DNA from: Candidatus Bipolaricaulota bacterium | GTDB taxonomy: Bacteria > Bipolaricaulota > Bipolaricaulia > UBA7950 > UBA9294 | DNA length: 5,184 nt | Direction: 5' to 3' | NCBI GenBank assembly: GCA_030612565.1 | Contig: JAUWNQ010000051.1 | Location: 1 to 5,184 of the forward strand | In this document: piece after piece, positions 1-4,105 of the stretch | How the letters are laid out: the number at the start of each line of letters is the position of its first letter | How positions within the stretch are numbered: position 1 is the first letter of the stretch | Program-made: the position numbers and the translations under genes | The notes under the pieces: generated by a model | Told to the model about the DNA's origin: nothing | Seen by the model: the letters and a program-made list of their open reading frames with translations, nothing else | The model's database searches: none

Positions 1-1
1 C

Positions 2-337
2 TGTTTCCGTCTTCCGAAGTTTCAACGGAAAACTGAGATTGGAGTACTGCTTCTCGTCGAAGACCTTCATGTGTGGATACAGAGCGTAGTCCTGGAAGAC
101 CATCCTTACCCCTCTCTGTCCCGCTCCCAACTGCGTTACAGACTGACCATCGAAGAGGATCCTCCCTTTGTCCGGTTCCAACAGACCCGCTATCAACCTT
201 AGCAGTGTCGTCTTTCCACAGGCAGTCGGCCCCACAACGACGAAGAACTCCCTGCTCTTGATCGTTGCGCTCAGCCGATCAACAGCTGTGATATCCCCGA
301 ACCGCTTTGTTAGCTCCTCTAAGACGATCTCGGACAT
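2..337 (-). CDS. ABC transporter ATP-binding protein, N-terminal part (UgpC/MalK/PotA type), cut by left edge
   Basis: Reverse-strand reading from ATG at 337 gives 112 residues beginning MSEIVLEELTKRFGDITAVD and staying open to the edge. Walker A is GPTACGKTT at residues 36-44. The Q-loop region VFQDYALYPHM is at 80-90, followed by FPLKLRK at 103-109. This start is characteristic of ATPases energising sugar, glycerol-phosphate or polyamine importers (UgpC/MalK/PotA group). The signature motif, Walker B and any C-terminal regulatory domain lie outside the window, so the substrate cannot be told. A purine-rich site AAGGGGG (complement of 342-348) sits 4 nt before the ATG, supporting the start. 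Between VFD and SNLSFPLKL there are about four more residues (EKQY) than in the usual MalK-type pattern. The gene is divergent from efp, and permease partners are not visible. Confidence 0.93.
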   Translation of the reverse strand, partial: MSEIVLEELTKRFGDITAVDRLSATIKSREFFVVVGPTACGKTTLLRLIAGLLEPDKGRILFDGQSVTQLGAGQRGVRMVFQDYALYPHMKVFDEKQYSNLSFPLKLRKTET

Positions 338-376
338 GATTCCCCCTTGTGGGACACGGGTTCGGCCCTTAGATTC

Positions 377-382
377 AGTATA
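377..382 (-). promoter_or_regulatory. possible -10 box for the ABC ATPase gene
   Basis: The complement reads TATACT, a 5/6 match to the sigma-70 -10 consensus, about 40 nt before the ABC gene ATG. That would give a leader of about 30 nt containing the AAGGGGG ribosome-binding site. No good -35 hexamer stands 16-18 nt upstream, so this is a weak call. It overlaps the inverted motif at 378-387. Confidence 0.25.
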
Positions 383-387
383 CGTAC
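378..387. repeat. 10-bp motif GTATACGTAC, left copy of an inverted pair
   Basis: GTATACGTAC here is the exact reverse complement of GTACGTATAC at 649-658. Each copy lies just upstream of the gene or ORF leaving the intergenic region on its side, so both divergent transcripts would carry the motif in the same orientation. It could be a shared regulator site or a coincidence of promoter-like sequence. Confidence 0.35.
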
Positions 388-405
388 TTACTTCAACTTG
401 AGATG

Positions 406-426
406 CCCTGTGGTCTTGCCGCAGGG
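406..426. repeat. TCTTG-loop hairpin repeat, copy 1
   Basis: CCCTGTGG (406-413) and CCGCAGGG (419-426) form an 8-bp stem with one G-T wobble, closing a TCTTG loop. A related hairpin with the same loop lies at 541-561 (16 of 21 positions identical). The TTTCCTTAT that follows is pyrimidine-rich, so a plus-strand terminator is conceivable, but no plus-strand gene precedes it. A dispersed REP-like repeat is more likely. Confidence 0.55.
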
Positions 427-436
427 TTTCCTTATA

Positions 437-471
437 CCCCCTCTCCTTGATAGGAGAGGGTCGGGGTGAGG
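437..471. repeat. CCCTCTCC-type palindromic repeat
   Basis: CCCTCTCCT (439-447) and AGGAGAGGG (452-460) form a perfect 9-bp stem with a TGAT loop. It is followed by TCGGGGTGAGG. On the other strand the flank reads CCTCACCCCGACCCTCTCC, a wording I recognise from short palindromic repeats scattered between genes in many bacterial genomes. There is no T-run on either strand to suggest an intrinsic terminator. Confidence 0.6.
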
Positions 472-490
472 TGAAATAATGAAACCCCGG

Positions 491-524
491 TTTTGACCTT
501 CAGGTCGTGACCTTCAGGTCAAAA
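491..524. repeat. double palindrome: tandem GACCT-TC-AGGTC units
   Basis: TGACCTTCAGGTC occurs twice in tandem (494-506 and 508-520, period 14). Each copy is itself an inverted repeat of GACCT/AGGTC around TC. The outer ends extend to TTTTGACCT (491-499) and AGGTCAAAA (516-524), making the whole 34-bp block palindromic. This could be a two-site operator for a dimeric regulator, an RNA hairpin, or another dispersed repeat. It lacks a terminator-like T-run on the downstream side of either strand. Confidence 0.6.
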
Positions 525-540
525 TAAAATTGGCAGAATA

Positions 541-561
541 CCCCGTAGTCTTGCTACAGGC
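541..561. repeat. TCTTG-loop hairpin repeat, copy 2
   Basis: GTAG (545-548) pairs with CTAC (554-557) around a TCTTG loop, with CC/GG pairs continuing beyond one mismatch. It is a diverged copy of the hairpin at 406-426. One stem pair changed from G-C to A-T and a G-T wobble became A-T, while two outer pairs are lost. The downstream GGGATTTCTTTAT (576-588) resembles the GGGTTTCCTTAT after copy 1, suggesting the shared unit was originally longer. Confidence 0.5.
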
Positions 562-648
562 ATAGTCAATTTTAAGGGATTTCTTTATTGGAACCAACAC
601 CAAGGCTCGCGTGGAACTCTGTTTGACCGCGGTTGCAACTTTTTAGTG

Positions 649-658
649 GTACGTATAC
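649..658. repeat. 10-bp motif GTACGTATAC, right copy of an inverted pair
   Basis: Exact reverse complement of the word at 378-387. It lies directly before the GGAGG at 659-663 that precedes the short ORF at 669-707. Confidence 0.35.
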
Positions 659-668
659 GGAGGAAATT

Positions 669-707
669 ATGCGGACAAAAGCGCCGTTAGAAATAGCGCC
701 AAAGTAG
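669..707 (+). CDS. possible 12-residue upstream ORF (leader) before efp
   Basis: ATG at 669 follows GGAGG (659-663) with a 5-nt gap, a better ribosome-binding site than that of efp itself. The ORF encodes MRTKAPLEIAPK and stops with TAG at 705-707, 85 nt before the efp ATG. It has no recognised homologue and is too short to judge by composition. It may be a leader peptide influencing efp, the start of a decayed gene, or chance. It contains no run of prolines that would directly suggest EF-P-dependent stalling. Confidence 0.25.
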   Translation: MRTKAPLEIAPK

Positions 708-737
708 GTTCTTGTAACGGTGGGGGGTGCGATTTGC

Positions 738-785
738 ATGCGACGGCCGAAAGGGGAGAATATGCTTTATCAATCAAGGGAGTGA
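738..785 (+). CDS. possible 15-residue upstream ORF ending just before efp
   Basis: ATG at 738 opens a frame reading MRRPKGENMLYQSRE with TGA at 783-785, only 7 nt before the efp ATG. A second in-frame ATG at 762 has GGGGAG (753-758) 3 nt upstream. The frame differs from efp, so ribosomes finishing here could re-initiate on efp. Evidence is positional only and chance is quite possible. Confidence 0.18.
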   Translation: MRRPKGENMLYQSRE

Positions 786-792
786 TCGATCG

Positions 793-1353
793 ATGGGCTT
801 ATCTGTAACTGAGATGCACAAGGGGATGGTCATCCTCTACGATGGAGAACTGTATGAGATTGTCGAGTACGAGCATTCCAAACGGGGACGGGGAGGGTCG
901 ATCGCGCGGACGCGCCTTCGTCACCTCAAGACCGGGCGCGTGATCTCGACTACGTTTAAGGGGGTAGAGAACACGGAGTCGGTCTTCCTGGAATCCCGAT
1001 CGCTGCGGTACCTGTATCATGATGGAGAGGACTGCGTGTTCATGGATAATGAACGGTTCGATCAATCCCCCATCTCCGCGGAGATACTCGGTTCACGAGG
1101 TGATTTCATCGTGGAGGGGATCGATGTCATCGGTTACTACCACGACAATGTATTGGTCAAGGTTGATCTCCCCAACTTTGTCGAGCTCAAGGTTGTTAGT
1201 ACCGAGCCAGGCGTGCGTGGGGATACCGTCTCCAACGTGGAGAAACCGGCGACGCTGGAGAGCGGGGCGGTAGTGCATGTGCCTCTCTTCGTGAAGGAAG
1301 GGGATACGTTAAAGGTGGACACGCGAAGCGGGAAGTACGTGGAACGCGTATAA
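793..1353 (+). CDS. efp: elongation factor P (EF-P)
   Basis: The 186-residue product is of standard EF-P length. EF-P is a tRNA-shaped factor that binds between the ribosomal P and E sites and relieves stalling at consecutive prolines. The N-terminal KOW-like domain is about residues 1-65, followed by two OB-fold domains. The family signature KPATLESGAVVHVPLFV occupies 151-167, preceded by PGVRGDTVS at 139-147. The tip loop reads SKRGRGGS (29-36). Arg33 sits where E. coli has the modified Lys34, and the usual Pro of the KPG motif is Arg31. This resembles Thermus EF-P (KLGRGG) from memory. The ATG at 793 was chosen because MGLSVTEMHKGM aligns with EF-P N-termini; the frame opens upstream but adds unrelated residues. 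The ribosome site is modest (AAGGGAG at 776-782, 10 nt away). First gene of the efp-nusB operon. Confidence 0.97.
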   Translation: MGLSVTEMHKGMVILYDGELYEIVEYEHSKRGRGGSIARTRLRHLKTGRVISTTFKGVENTESVFLESRSLRYLYHDGEDCVFMDNERFDQSPISAEILGSRGDFIVEGIDVIGYYHDNVLVKVDLPNFVELKVVSTEPGVRGDTVSNVEKPATLESGAVVHVPLFVKEGDTLKVDTRSGKYVERV

Positions 1354-1362
1354 GGAGGAGTC

Positions 1363-1752
1363 ATGGTGGATAAGAAGGTGAATATCGGCGATGAAGATGG
1401 CCTCATCACCATATCGGAGGAAGTGATCGCGGCGATCGCCCGGATCGCGGCAGGAAAGGTCGATGGAATCGCCCACTCGTCTGGTAGTGTTTCGGGCGGG
1501 CTCAAGAGCTTCTTTGGCGGGGAGGACCTCTCTCCCACCATCAAGACCGAACTCACAGAGGGCGGGGTTCACATTGAACTCAGGATCGCGGTCGAGTACG
1601 GGTACCCGGTGCACGAGGTAGCGCAGGGTATTCAGGGAAACGTGCAGCAGGATATCGAAAAGCTGGCCGGGGTGACAGTGACCGGGGTAGACGTCTTCGT
1701 GAAGAAGGTCGTTCCGCCGCAGACCCCTGAGAGCGGTATCGAGGAGGAGTGA
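1363..1752 (+). CDS. asp23: Asp23/Gls24 family alkaline-shock protein, first copy
   Basis: The 129-residue product carries one Asp23 domain (about residues 14-115), from GLITISEEVIAAIARIAAGKVDGIA through VHIELRIAVEYGYPVHEVAQ to GVTVTGVDVFVKKV. Asp23 is a soluble cytoplasmic protein that, in Staphylococcus aureus, clusters at the membrane through AmaP and is tied to cell-envelope stress. The related YqhY proteins of Firmicutes sit near accB/accC and nusB. Compared with the second copy it has a longer glycine/serine-rich insertion (HSSGSVSGGLKSFFGG, 38-53). An AAGGAGG overlapping the efp stop codon lies 4 nt before the ATG, and the gap from efp is 9 bp, so they are co-transcribed. No signal peptide or membrane segment. 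Confidence 0.94.
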   Translation: MVDKKVNIGDEDGLITISEEVIAAIARIAAGKVDGIAHSSGSVSGGLKSFFGGEDLSPTIKTELTEGGVHIELRIAVEYGYPVHEVAQGIQGNVQQDIEKLAGVTVTGVDVFVKKVVPPQTPESGIEEE

Positions 1753-1762
1753 GGAGGACGTG

Positions 1763-2125
1763 ATGGCAGAAGGAGAGAAAGGGAACGTCGGCATCTCCAA
1801 AGACGTGGTCACCGCGATTGCAGGGATAGCGGTCTCCGAAGTGGATGGGATCGCCAACCTGAGATCGGGTGACGGCGCCTTCCGCCGTGGCGAGGGGATG
1901 AAGCGGTACGTTGACACCGAGGTTGAGGGAGAGAATGTCAAGGTAACGGTGCGGATCACTGTCCTGTATGGAAATCCGATTCACAAGGTGGCCAAGCAGG
2001 TCCAAATGCGCGTAAAGACGGAGATCGAGCGGATGACCGGGCTGCGTGTCAGCGGTGTGGATGTTGATGTACAGCGGCTCGTGGAGCCGGAAGAGACGTT
2101 CGTTGAGGAGAAGGAGGAGGGATGA
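1763..2125 (+). CDS. asp23: Asp23/Gls24 family alkaline-shock protein, second copy
   Basis: A 120-residue product and tandem paralogue of the gene before it. The Asp23 domain runs from about residue 10 (VGISKDVVTAIAGIAVSEVDGIA) through VKVTVRITVLYGNPIHKVAKQV to LRVSGVDVDVQRLVEPEE. The tail is rich in glutamate (FVEEKEEG). ATG at 1763 is preferred over the in-frame GTG at 1760 because GAGGAGG (1751-1757) stands 5 nt before it. That site overlaps the previous stop, and the gap is 10 bp. The stop overlaps the amaP start by 4 bp (ATGA), implying translational coupling. The inferred role is to form, with the first copy, a multi-subunit Asp23 assembly docked on AmaP. Which copy is closest to staphylococcal Asp23 cannot be decided by eye. 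Confidence 0.94.
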   Translation: MAEGEKGNVGISKDVVTAIAGIAVSEVDGIANLRSGDGAFRRGEGMKRYVDTEVEGENVKVTVRITVLYGNPIHKVAKQVQMRVKTEIERMTGLRVSGVDVDVQRLVEPEETFVEEKEEG

Positions 2126-2691
2126 GCCTACTTATTCTTGCCCTCTATCTATGCGCAACCCTGTTCACATTGGGGTTGGGTGTTGTGGCGATCCTCCTTG
2201 GTGCGGGGGTCATTACCTTTGCAGTACCGTCGCCTTTCTTCGTGTCGGCGGTCGGGATCGGAATTCTCTTCTTTGTGGGAGCTGTTCTACTTGTGATCGC
2301 CATCCACTTCGTCCTGTTGGCATATCGGCGGCAAGTGGCGGCGGCGCGCTTCTCGCAAGAGGGTGAGTGGGGAAGGATCGAGCTTTCGCCCTATGCATTG
2401 CGGGAATTCATCAGCGGAATCCTACGCGAGGAGGTTGGGATCGATCGTTTCCGTGTCCGACTGCGGCACCAGGAGGAAGGGATCGCAATCCGGATCCAGA
2501 CAGCCCTCTCTCCTCAGGAACAGGTAGCTGCAGTAGGACAGCGAATCCAGGAGACCCTCTCCCAACGTGTTGTCGAACGGACCGGGGGCGAGGTACGGGA
2601 GGTCTCCGTGCTCGTGGATAGCATTCGAGCGCACGAGGAAGAGCCGGTCAAGAGAGAGAAGGAGGATACCATTGATGGTGATGACTCCTAA
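2122..2691 (+). CDS. amaP: alkaline-shock membrane anchor protein AmaP
   Basis: The 189-residue product has two hydrophobic segments, about residues 4-31 and 41-68, separated by a short turn with PSP. A basic YRRQ then marks the cytoplasmic side. Residues about 86-168 (RIELSPYALREFISGILREEVG to REVSVLVDSI) form a degenerate Asp23-like domain, the layout known for AmaP, which recruits Asp23 to the membrane in Staphylococcus. The tail is highly charged (EEEPVKREKEDTIDGDDS). The start is overlapped by the previous stop (ATGA), with GGAGG 4 nt upstream inside the preceding gene. The end overlaps the next gene by 17 bp. Finding it directly after two asp23 genes makes the assignment strong despite low sequence identity. 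Confidence 0.9.
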   Translation: MSLLILALYLCATLFTLGLGVVAILLGAGVITFAVPSPFFVSAVGIGILFFVGAVLLVIAIHFVLLAYRRQVAAARFSQEGEWGRIELSPYALREFISGILREEVGIDRFRVRLRHQEEGIAIRIQTALSPQEQVAAVGQRIQETLSQRVVERTGGEVREVSVLVDSIRAHEEEPVKREKEDTIDGDDS

Positions 2692-2872
2692 GCTGATCGG
2701 ACTCGTTGTCGGTCTGTTGGTTGGCCTCCTTTTCGTCCTCGCTGGGTGGAAGGTGGTCTTGATCCTCCTCGCGTTTGCGCTTGCCGGGTACCTGATCGGC
2801 GTCTATCTTGAGTCGCAAGAGTACGTGTTGCAACGACTGCGAAAGCTCACCTCGCGTCTCTTCCGTCCTTGA
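2675..2872 (+). CDS. small two-helix membrane protein, DUF2273 family
   Basis: The 65-residue product has two hydrophobic helices, about residues 7-24 (LIGLVVGLLVGLLFVLAG) and 27-45 (VVLILLAFALAGYLIGVYL), both with small-residue G/A spacing suited to helix packing. A basic amphipathic tail ends RLRKLTSRLFRP. DUF2273 proteins regularly sit beside asp23 and amaP in Firmicutes and are thought to be part of the same membrane complex; their function is unknown. The start ATG at 2675 is chosen because AAGGAGG (2659-2665) is 9 nt upstream. TTG at 2672 and ATG at 2681 are alternatives. The longer open frame from 2567 lies inside amaP and is not believable. The stop shares one base with the nusB start (TGATG). 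Confidence 0.87.
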   Translation: MVMTPKLIGLVVGLLVGLLFVLAGWKVVLILLAFALAGYLIGVYLESQEYVLQRLRKLTSRLFRP

Positions 2873-3288
2873 TGCACCGTAGAGAGGCACGCGAGTTCCT
2901 GCTTAGTGCTCTCTATCAACAGGAATTCGTCGAGAGATCGATCTCTGAGATACTCTCCGAGATCGATCCCGGGGATCAACGCGATTACATCGAGCAGGTC
3001 TTCATTGGGATCGCCGCGCGCAGGAATGAGATCGATGATCTCATCGGCCAGCACACGGTGGGCTGGCGTTTCGAGCGGTTGGCGCTGATCGACCGCAACA
3101 TCCTGCGCCTGGGGACCTTCGAACTCCTATACCTTCCCTCTATCCCGCCCGAGGTGGCGATCAACGAATCTGTAGAGCTGTGTAAGAAGTACGGGACCGA
3201 ACGGGCGCAGGTCTTCGTCAATGGGATTCTAGATAGAATCTGGAAGGAGACCAAGGACGAAGACAACGCTGCTCTTGACCAACAGTAG
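2872..3288 (+). CDS. nusB: transcription antitermination factor NusB
   Basis: The 138-residue product matches the length and pattern of NusB. It has an N-terminal arginine-rich helix HRREAREFLLSALYQQEF, the core RFERLALIDRNILRLGTFELLY, and the C-terminal PPEVAINESVELCKKYGTE and FVNGILDRIWKE. NusB is an all-helical RNA-binding protein that pairs with NusE (ribosomal protein S10) on boxA RNA for rRNA antitermination. ATG at 2872 overlaps the previous stop (TGATG) and there is no ribosome-binding site before it, so translation probably depends on coupling from the DUF2273 gene. An in-frame TTG at 2869 is a less likely start. Last gene of the operon; its stop is 2 bp from the stop of the converging fchA. 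Confidence 0.96.
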   Translation: MHRREAREFLLSALYQQEFVERSISEILSEIDPGDQRDYIEQVFIGIAARRNEIDDLIGQHTVGWRFERLALIDRNILRLGTFELLYLPSIPPEVAINESVELCKKYGTERAQVFVNGILDRIWKETKDEDNAALDQQ

Positions 3289-3290
3289 CC

Positions 3291-3929
3291 TTAACTGCAC
3301 AACACGGTCTGCACCGCGTCGATGATCTCCTGCTTCATATTCCCCGCTCGTTCAGCCAACTCGGCACGTTTCTCGCGGTAGTTGCTCACATAACCTTCAT
3401 CCTTGATGTAGTTGCAGTTGATATCTACGTTATATAGGGCCGATTGCAGAGCGGCTCCTGCCAACTGAGCGGAAACGGCTACGTCGCTTATGGCGTTGGG
3501 GTTACCGATCTGCGGTAGACGGCGGTTTAACTCAAGCACGCGGTAGCACGTCTCTGCCGTCCGGTAGGGAACCTCGTTAGCCTGTTTAAGAGCGGCTTGA
3601 AGCTGCTCCTTTCGCGCGGATTTCTCTTCTTGTGTGCCCTTGGGTAAGCGGTAACAGCCTATCACTGCATTATAGGCCTGGATATCCTCATCGACCGCGT
3701 TCATCAGTTCCCCTCGCAGTTTGAGTCCCTCTTTCAGAATGGATTTTATTTCCTGCTCGCTTTCAGCAAATCTTTCCTTTCTGCTGGTCAGGTTGCAGAC
3801 CATCAGCACCAGCGAGGCGGCCATCGCCCCGGAGAGGGCGGCGACACTCCCTCCCCCTGGTGCGGGGGTCGCTGAGGAGAGTTCTTCCAAGAAAGCACTG
3901 ATAGTCGTGTTCTCATAAGTAGTTTGCAC
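3291..3929 (-). CDS. fchA: formimidoyltetrahydrofolate cyclodeaminase / methenyl-THF cyclohydrolase (FchA)
   Basis: Read from GTG at 3929, this gives 212 residues, the usual size of stand-alone FchA. The family converts 5-formimino-tetrahydrofolate to 5,10-methenyl-tetrahydrofolate plus ammonia. In acetogens, proteins annotated FchA act as the methenyl-THF cyclohydrolase of the Wood-Ljungdahl methyl branch. The glycine-rich folate-site motif PAPGGGSVAALSGAMAA is at 22-38, and the conserved GNPNAISDVAVSAQLAGAAL is at 142-161. The protein is soluble and helical. The GTG start is preferred to the ATG at 3974 because AGGAGG (complement of 3935-3940) lies 5 nt before it, residues from there match the family's N-terminus (TTISAFLEELSSATPAPGGG), and the longer version would be encoded by a strong stem-loop. 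The gene follows the activation-domain gene on the same strand. Confidence 0.93.
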   Translation of the reverse strand: MQTTYENTTISAFLEELSSATPAPGGGSVAALSGAMAASLVLMVCNLTSRKERFAESEQEIKSILKEGLKLRGELMNAVDEDIQAYNAVIGCYRLPKGTQEEKSARKEQLQAALKQANEVPYRTAETCYRVLELNRRLPQIGNPNAISDVAVSAQLAGAALQSALYNVDINCNYIKDEGYVSNYREKRAELAERAGNMKQEIIDAVQTVLCS

Positions 3930-3934
3930 TCTTT

Positions 3935-3940
3935 CCTCCT
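3935..3940 (-). promoter_or_regulatory. ribosome-binding site deciding the fchA GTG start
   Basis: The complement reads AGGAGG, with 5 nt to the GTG at 3929-3927. It fixes the start 15 codons downstream of the first ATG in the frame. Confidence 0.8.
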
Positions 3941-3944
3941 TTAC

Positions 3945-3997
3945 GAGCCTGCTTGCTCGGATGCTGCTTTGCATTGCAGGTCCGAGTTTTCAGGCTC
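3945..3997 (-). other. three-tier nested stem-loop in the leader of fchA
   Basis: On the minus strand the arms are GAGCCTG/CAGGCTC (7 bp, 3991-3997 with 3945-3951), CTCGGA/TCCGAG (6 bp, 3981-3986 with 3956-3961) and CTGC/GCAG (4 bp, 3976-3979 with 3964-3967). Internal loops are 4x4 and 1x2, and the apical loop is AATGCAAA. All 17 pairs are Watson-Crick. It ends 4 nt before the AGGAGG of fchA and has no following T-run, so it looks more like a translational control element, mRNA-processing site or repeat palindrome than a terminator. It does not match the tetrahydrofolate riboswitch as I remember it. Confidence 0.55.
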
Positions 3998-4017
3998 CAC
4001 CTTAGGTCTCAACCATT

Positions 4018-4105
4018 TCACCGCGGAGATCGCAGAGTGCACAGAGAAAACCCATATTTCTACAAAAATTCTCTACGTTTCCGTTTCCCCGCGTCTCCGC
4101 GGTGA
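4018..4105. repeat. 88-bp dispersed palindromic repeat (CACCGCGGAGA family)
   Basis: The ends are a perfect 12-bp inverted repeat: TCACCGCGGAGA (4018-4029) and TCTCCGCGGTGA (4094-4105). An inner pair is AGAGAA (4043-4048) and TTCTCT (4069-4074). The wording CCGCGGAGA..CGCAGAG..CACAGAGAAAA is that of short palindromic elements I recognise as common between genes in diverse bacterial genomes, often mistranslated as peptides like SPRLRGE or TEKT. It has no transposase and could be a MITE-like or REP-like element. It overlaps the 3' end of the activation-domain gene. Confidence 0.75.

Larger units (their letters stand above)
338..792. other. divergent intergenic region without a normal-sized gene
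   Basis: This 455-bp stretch separates the minus-strand ABC gene from plus-strand efp. It contains four hairpin elements between 406 and 561, an inverted pair of 10-bp motifs (378-387, 649-658), and two short candidate ORFs (669-707, 738-785). I find no convincing full promoter for efp. The nearest -35-like words are TTGACC (623-628) and TTGCAA (633-638), and the only -10-like word, TATACG at 654-659, is poorly spaced from both. I see no tRNA or recognisable riboswitch. Confidence 0.7.

Noticed and set aside
406..430. Intrinsic terminator
   Set aside because: There is a hairpin followed by TTTCCTT, but no plus-strand gene ends before it and a second related copy nearby indicates a repeat.
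494..520. CRISPR-like tandem repeat
   Set aside because: The two 13-bp units are separated by one base, with no spacers and no cas genes.
727..792. Longer N-terminus for EF-P starting at 727
   Set aside because: The 22 added residues do not resemble EF-P, whose N-terminus aligns from the ATG at 793.
1137..2005. Long minus-strand frames (1137-1556, 1309-1959, 1580-2005)
   Set aside because: They are antisense to two clear Asp23 genes and efp, with no family features and a low-complexity Ser/Thr/Pro- or Arg-rich composition.
3930..3974. ATG start for FchA at 3974
   Set aside because: The 15 extra residues come from the stem-loop and ribosome-site region; the GTG at 3929 has AGGAGG at 5 nt and matches the family start.
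3945..3997. Tetrahydrofolate riboswitch upstream of fchA
   Set aside because: The gene function would fit, but I do not see the conserved core or pseudoknot arrangement of the known THF riboswitch; only a simple nested hairpin is visible.
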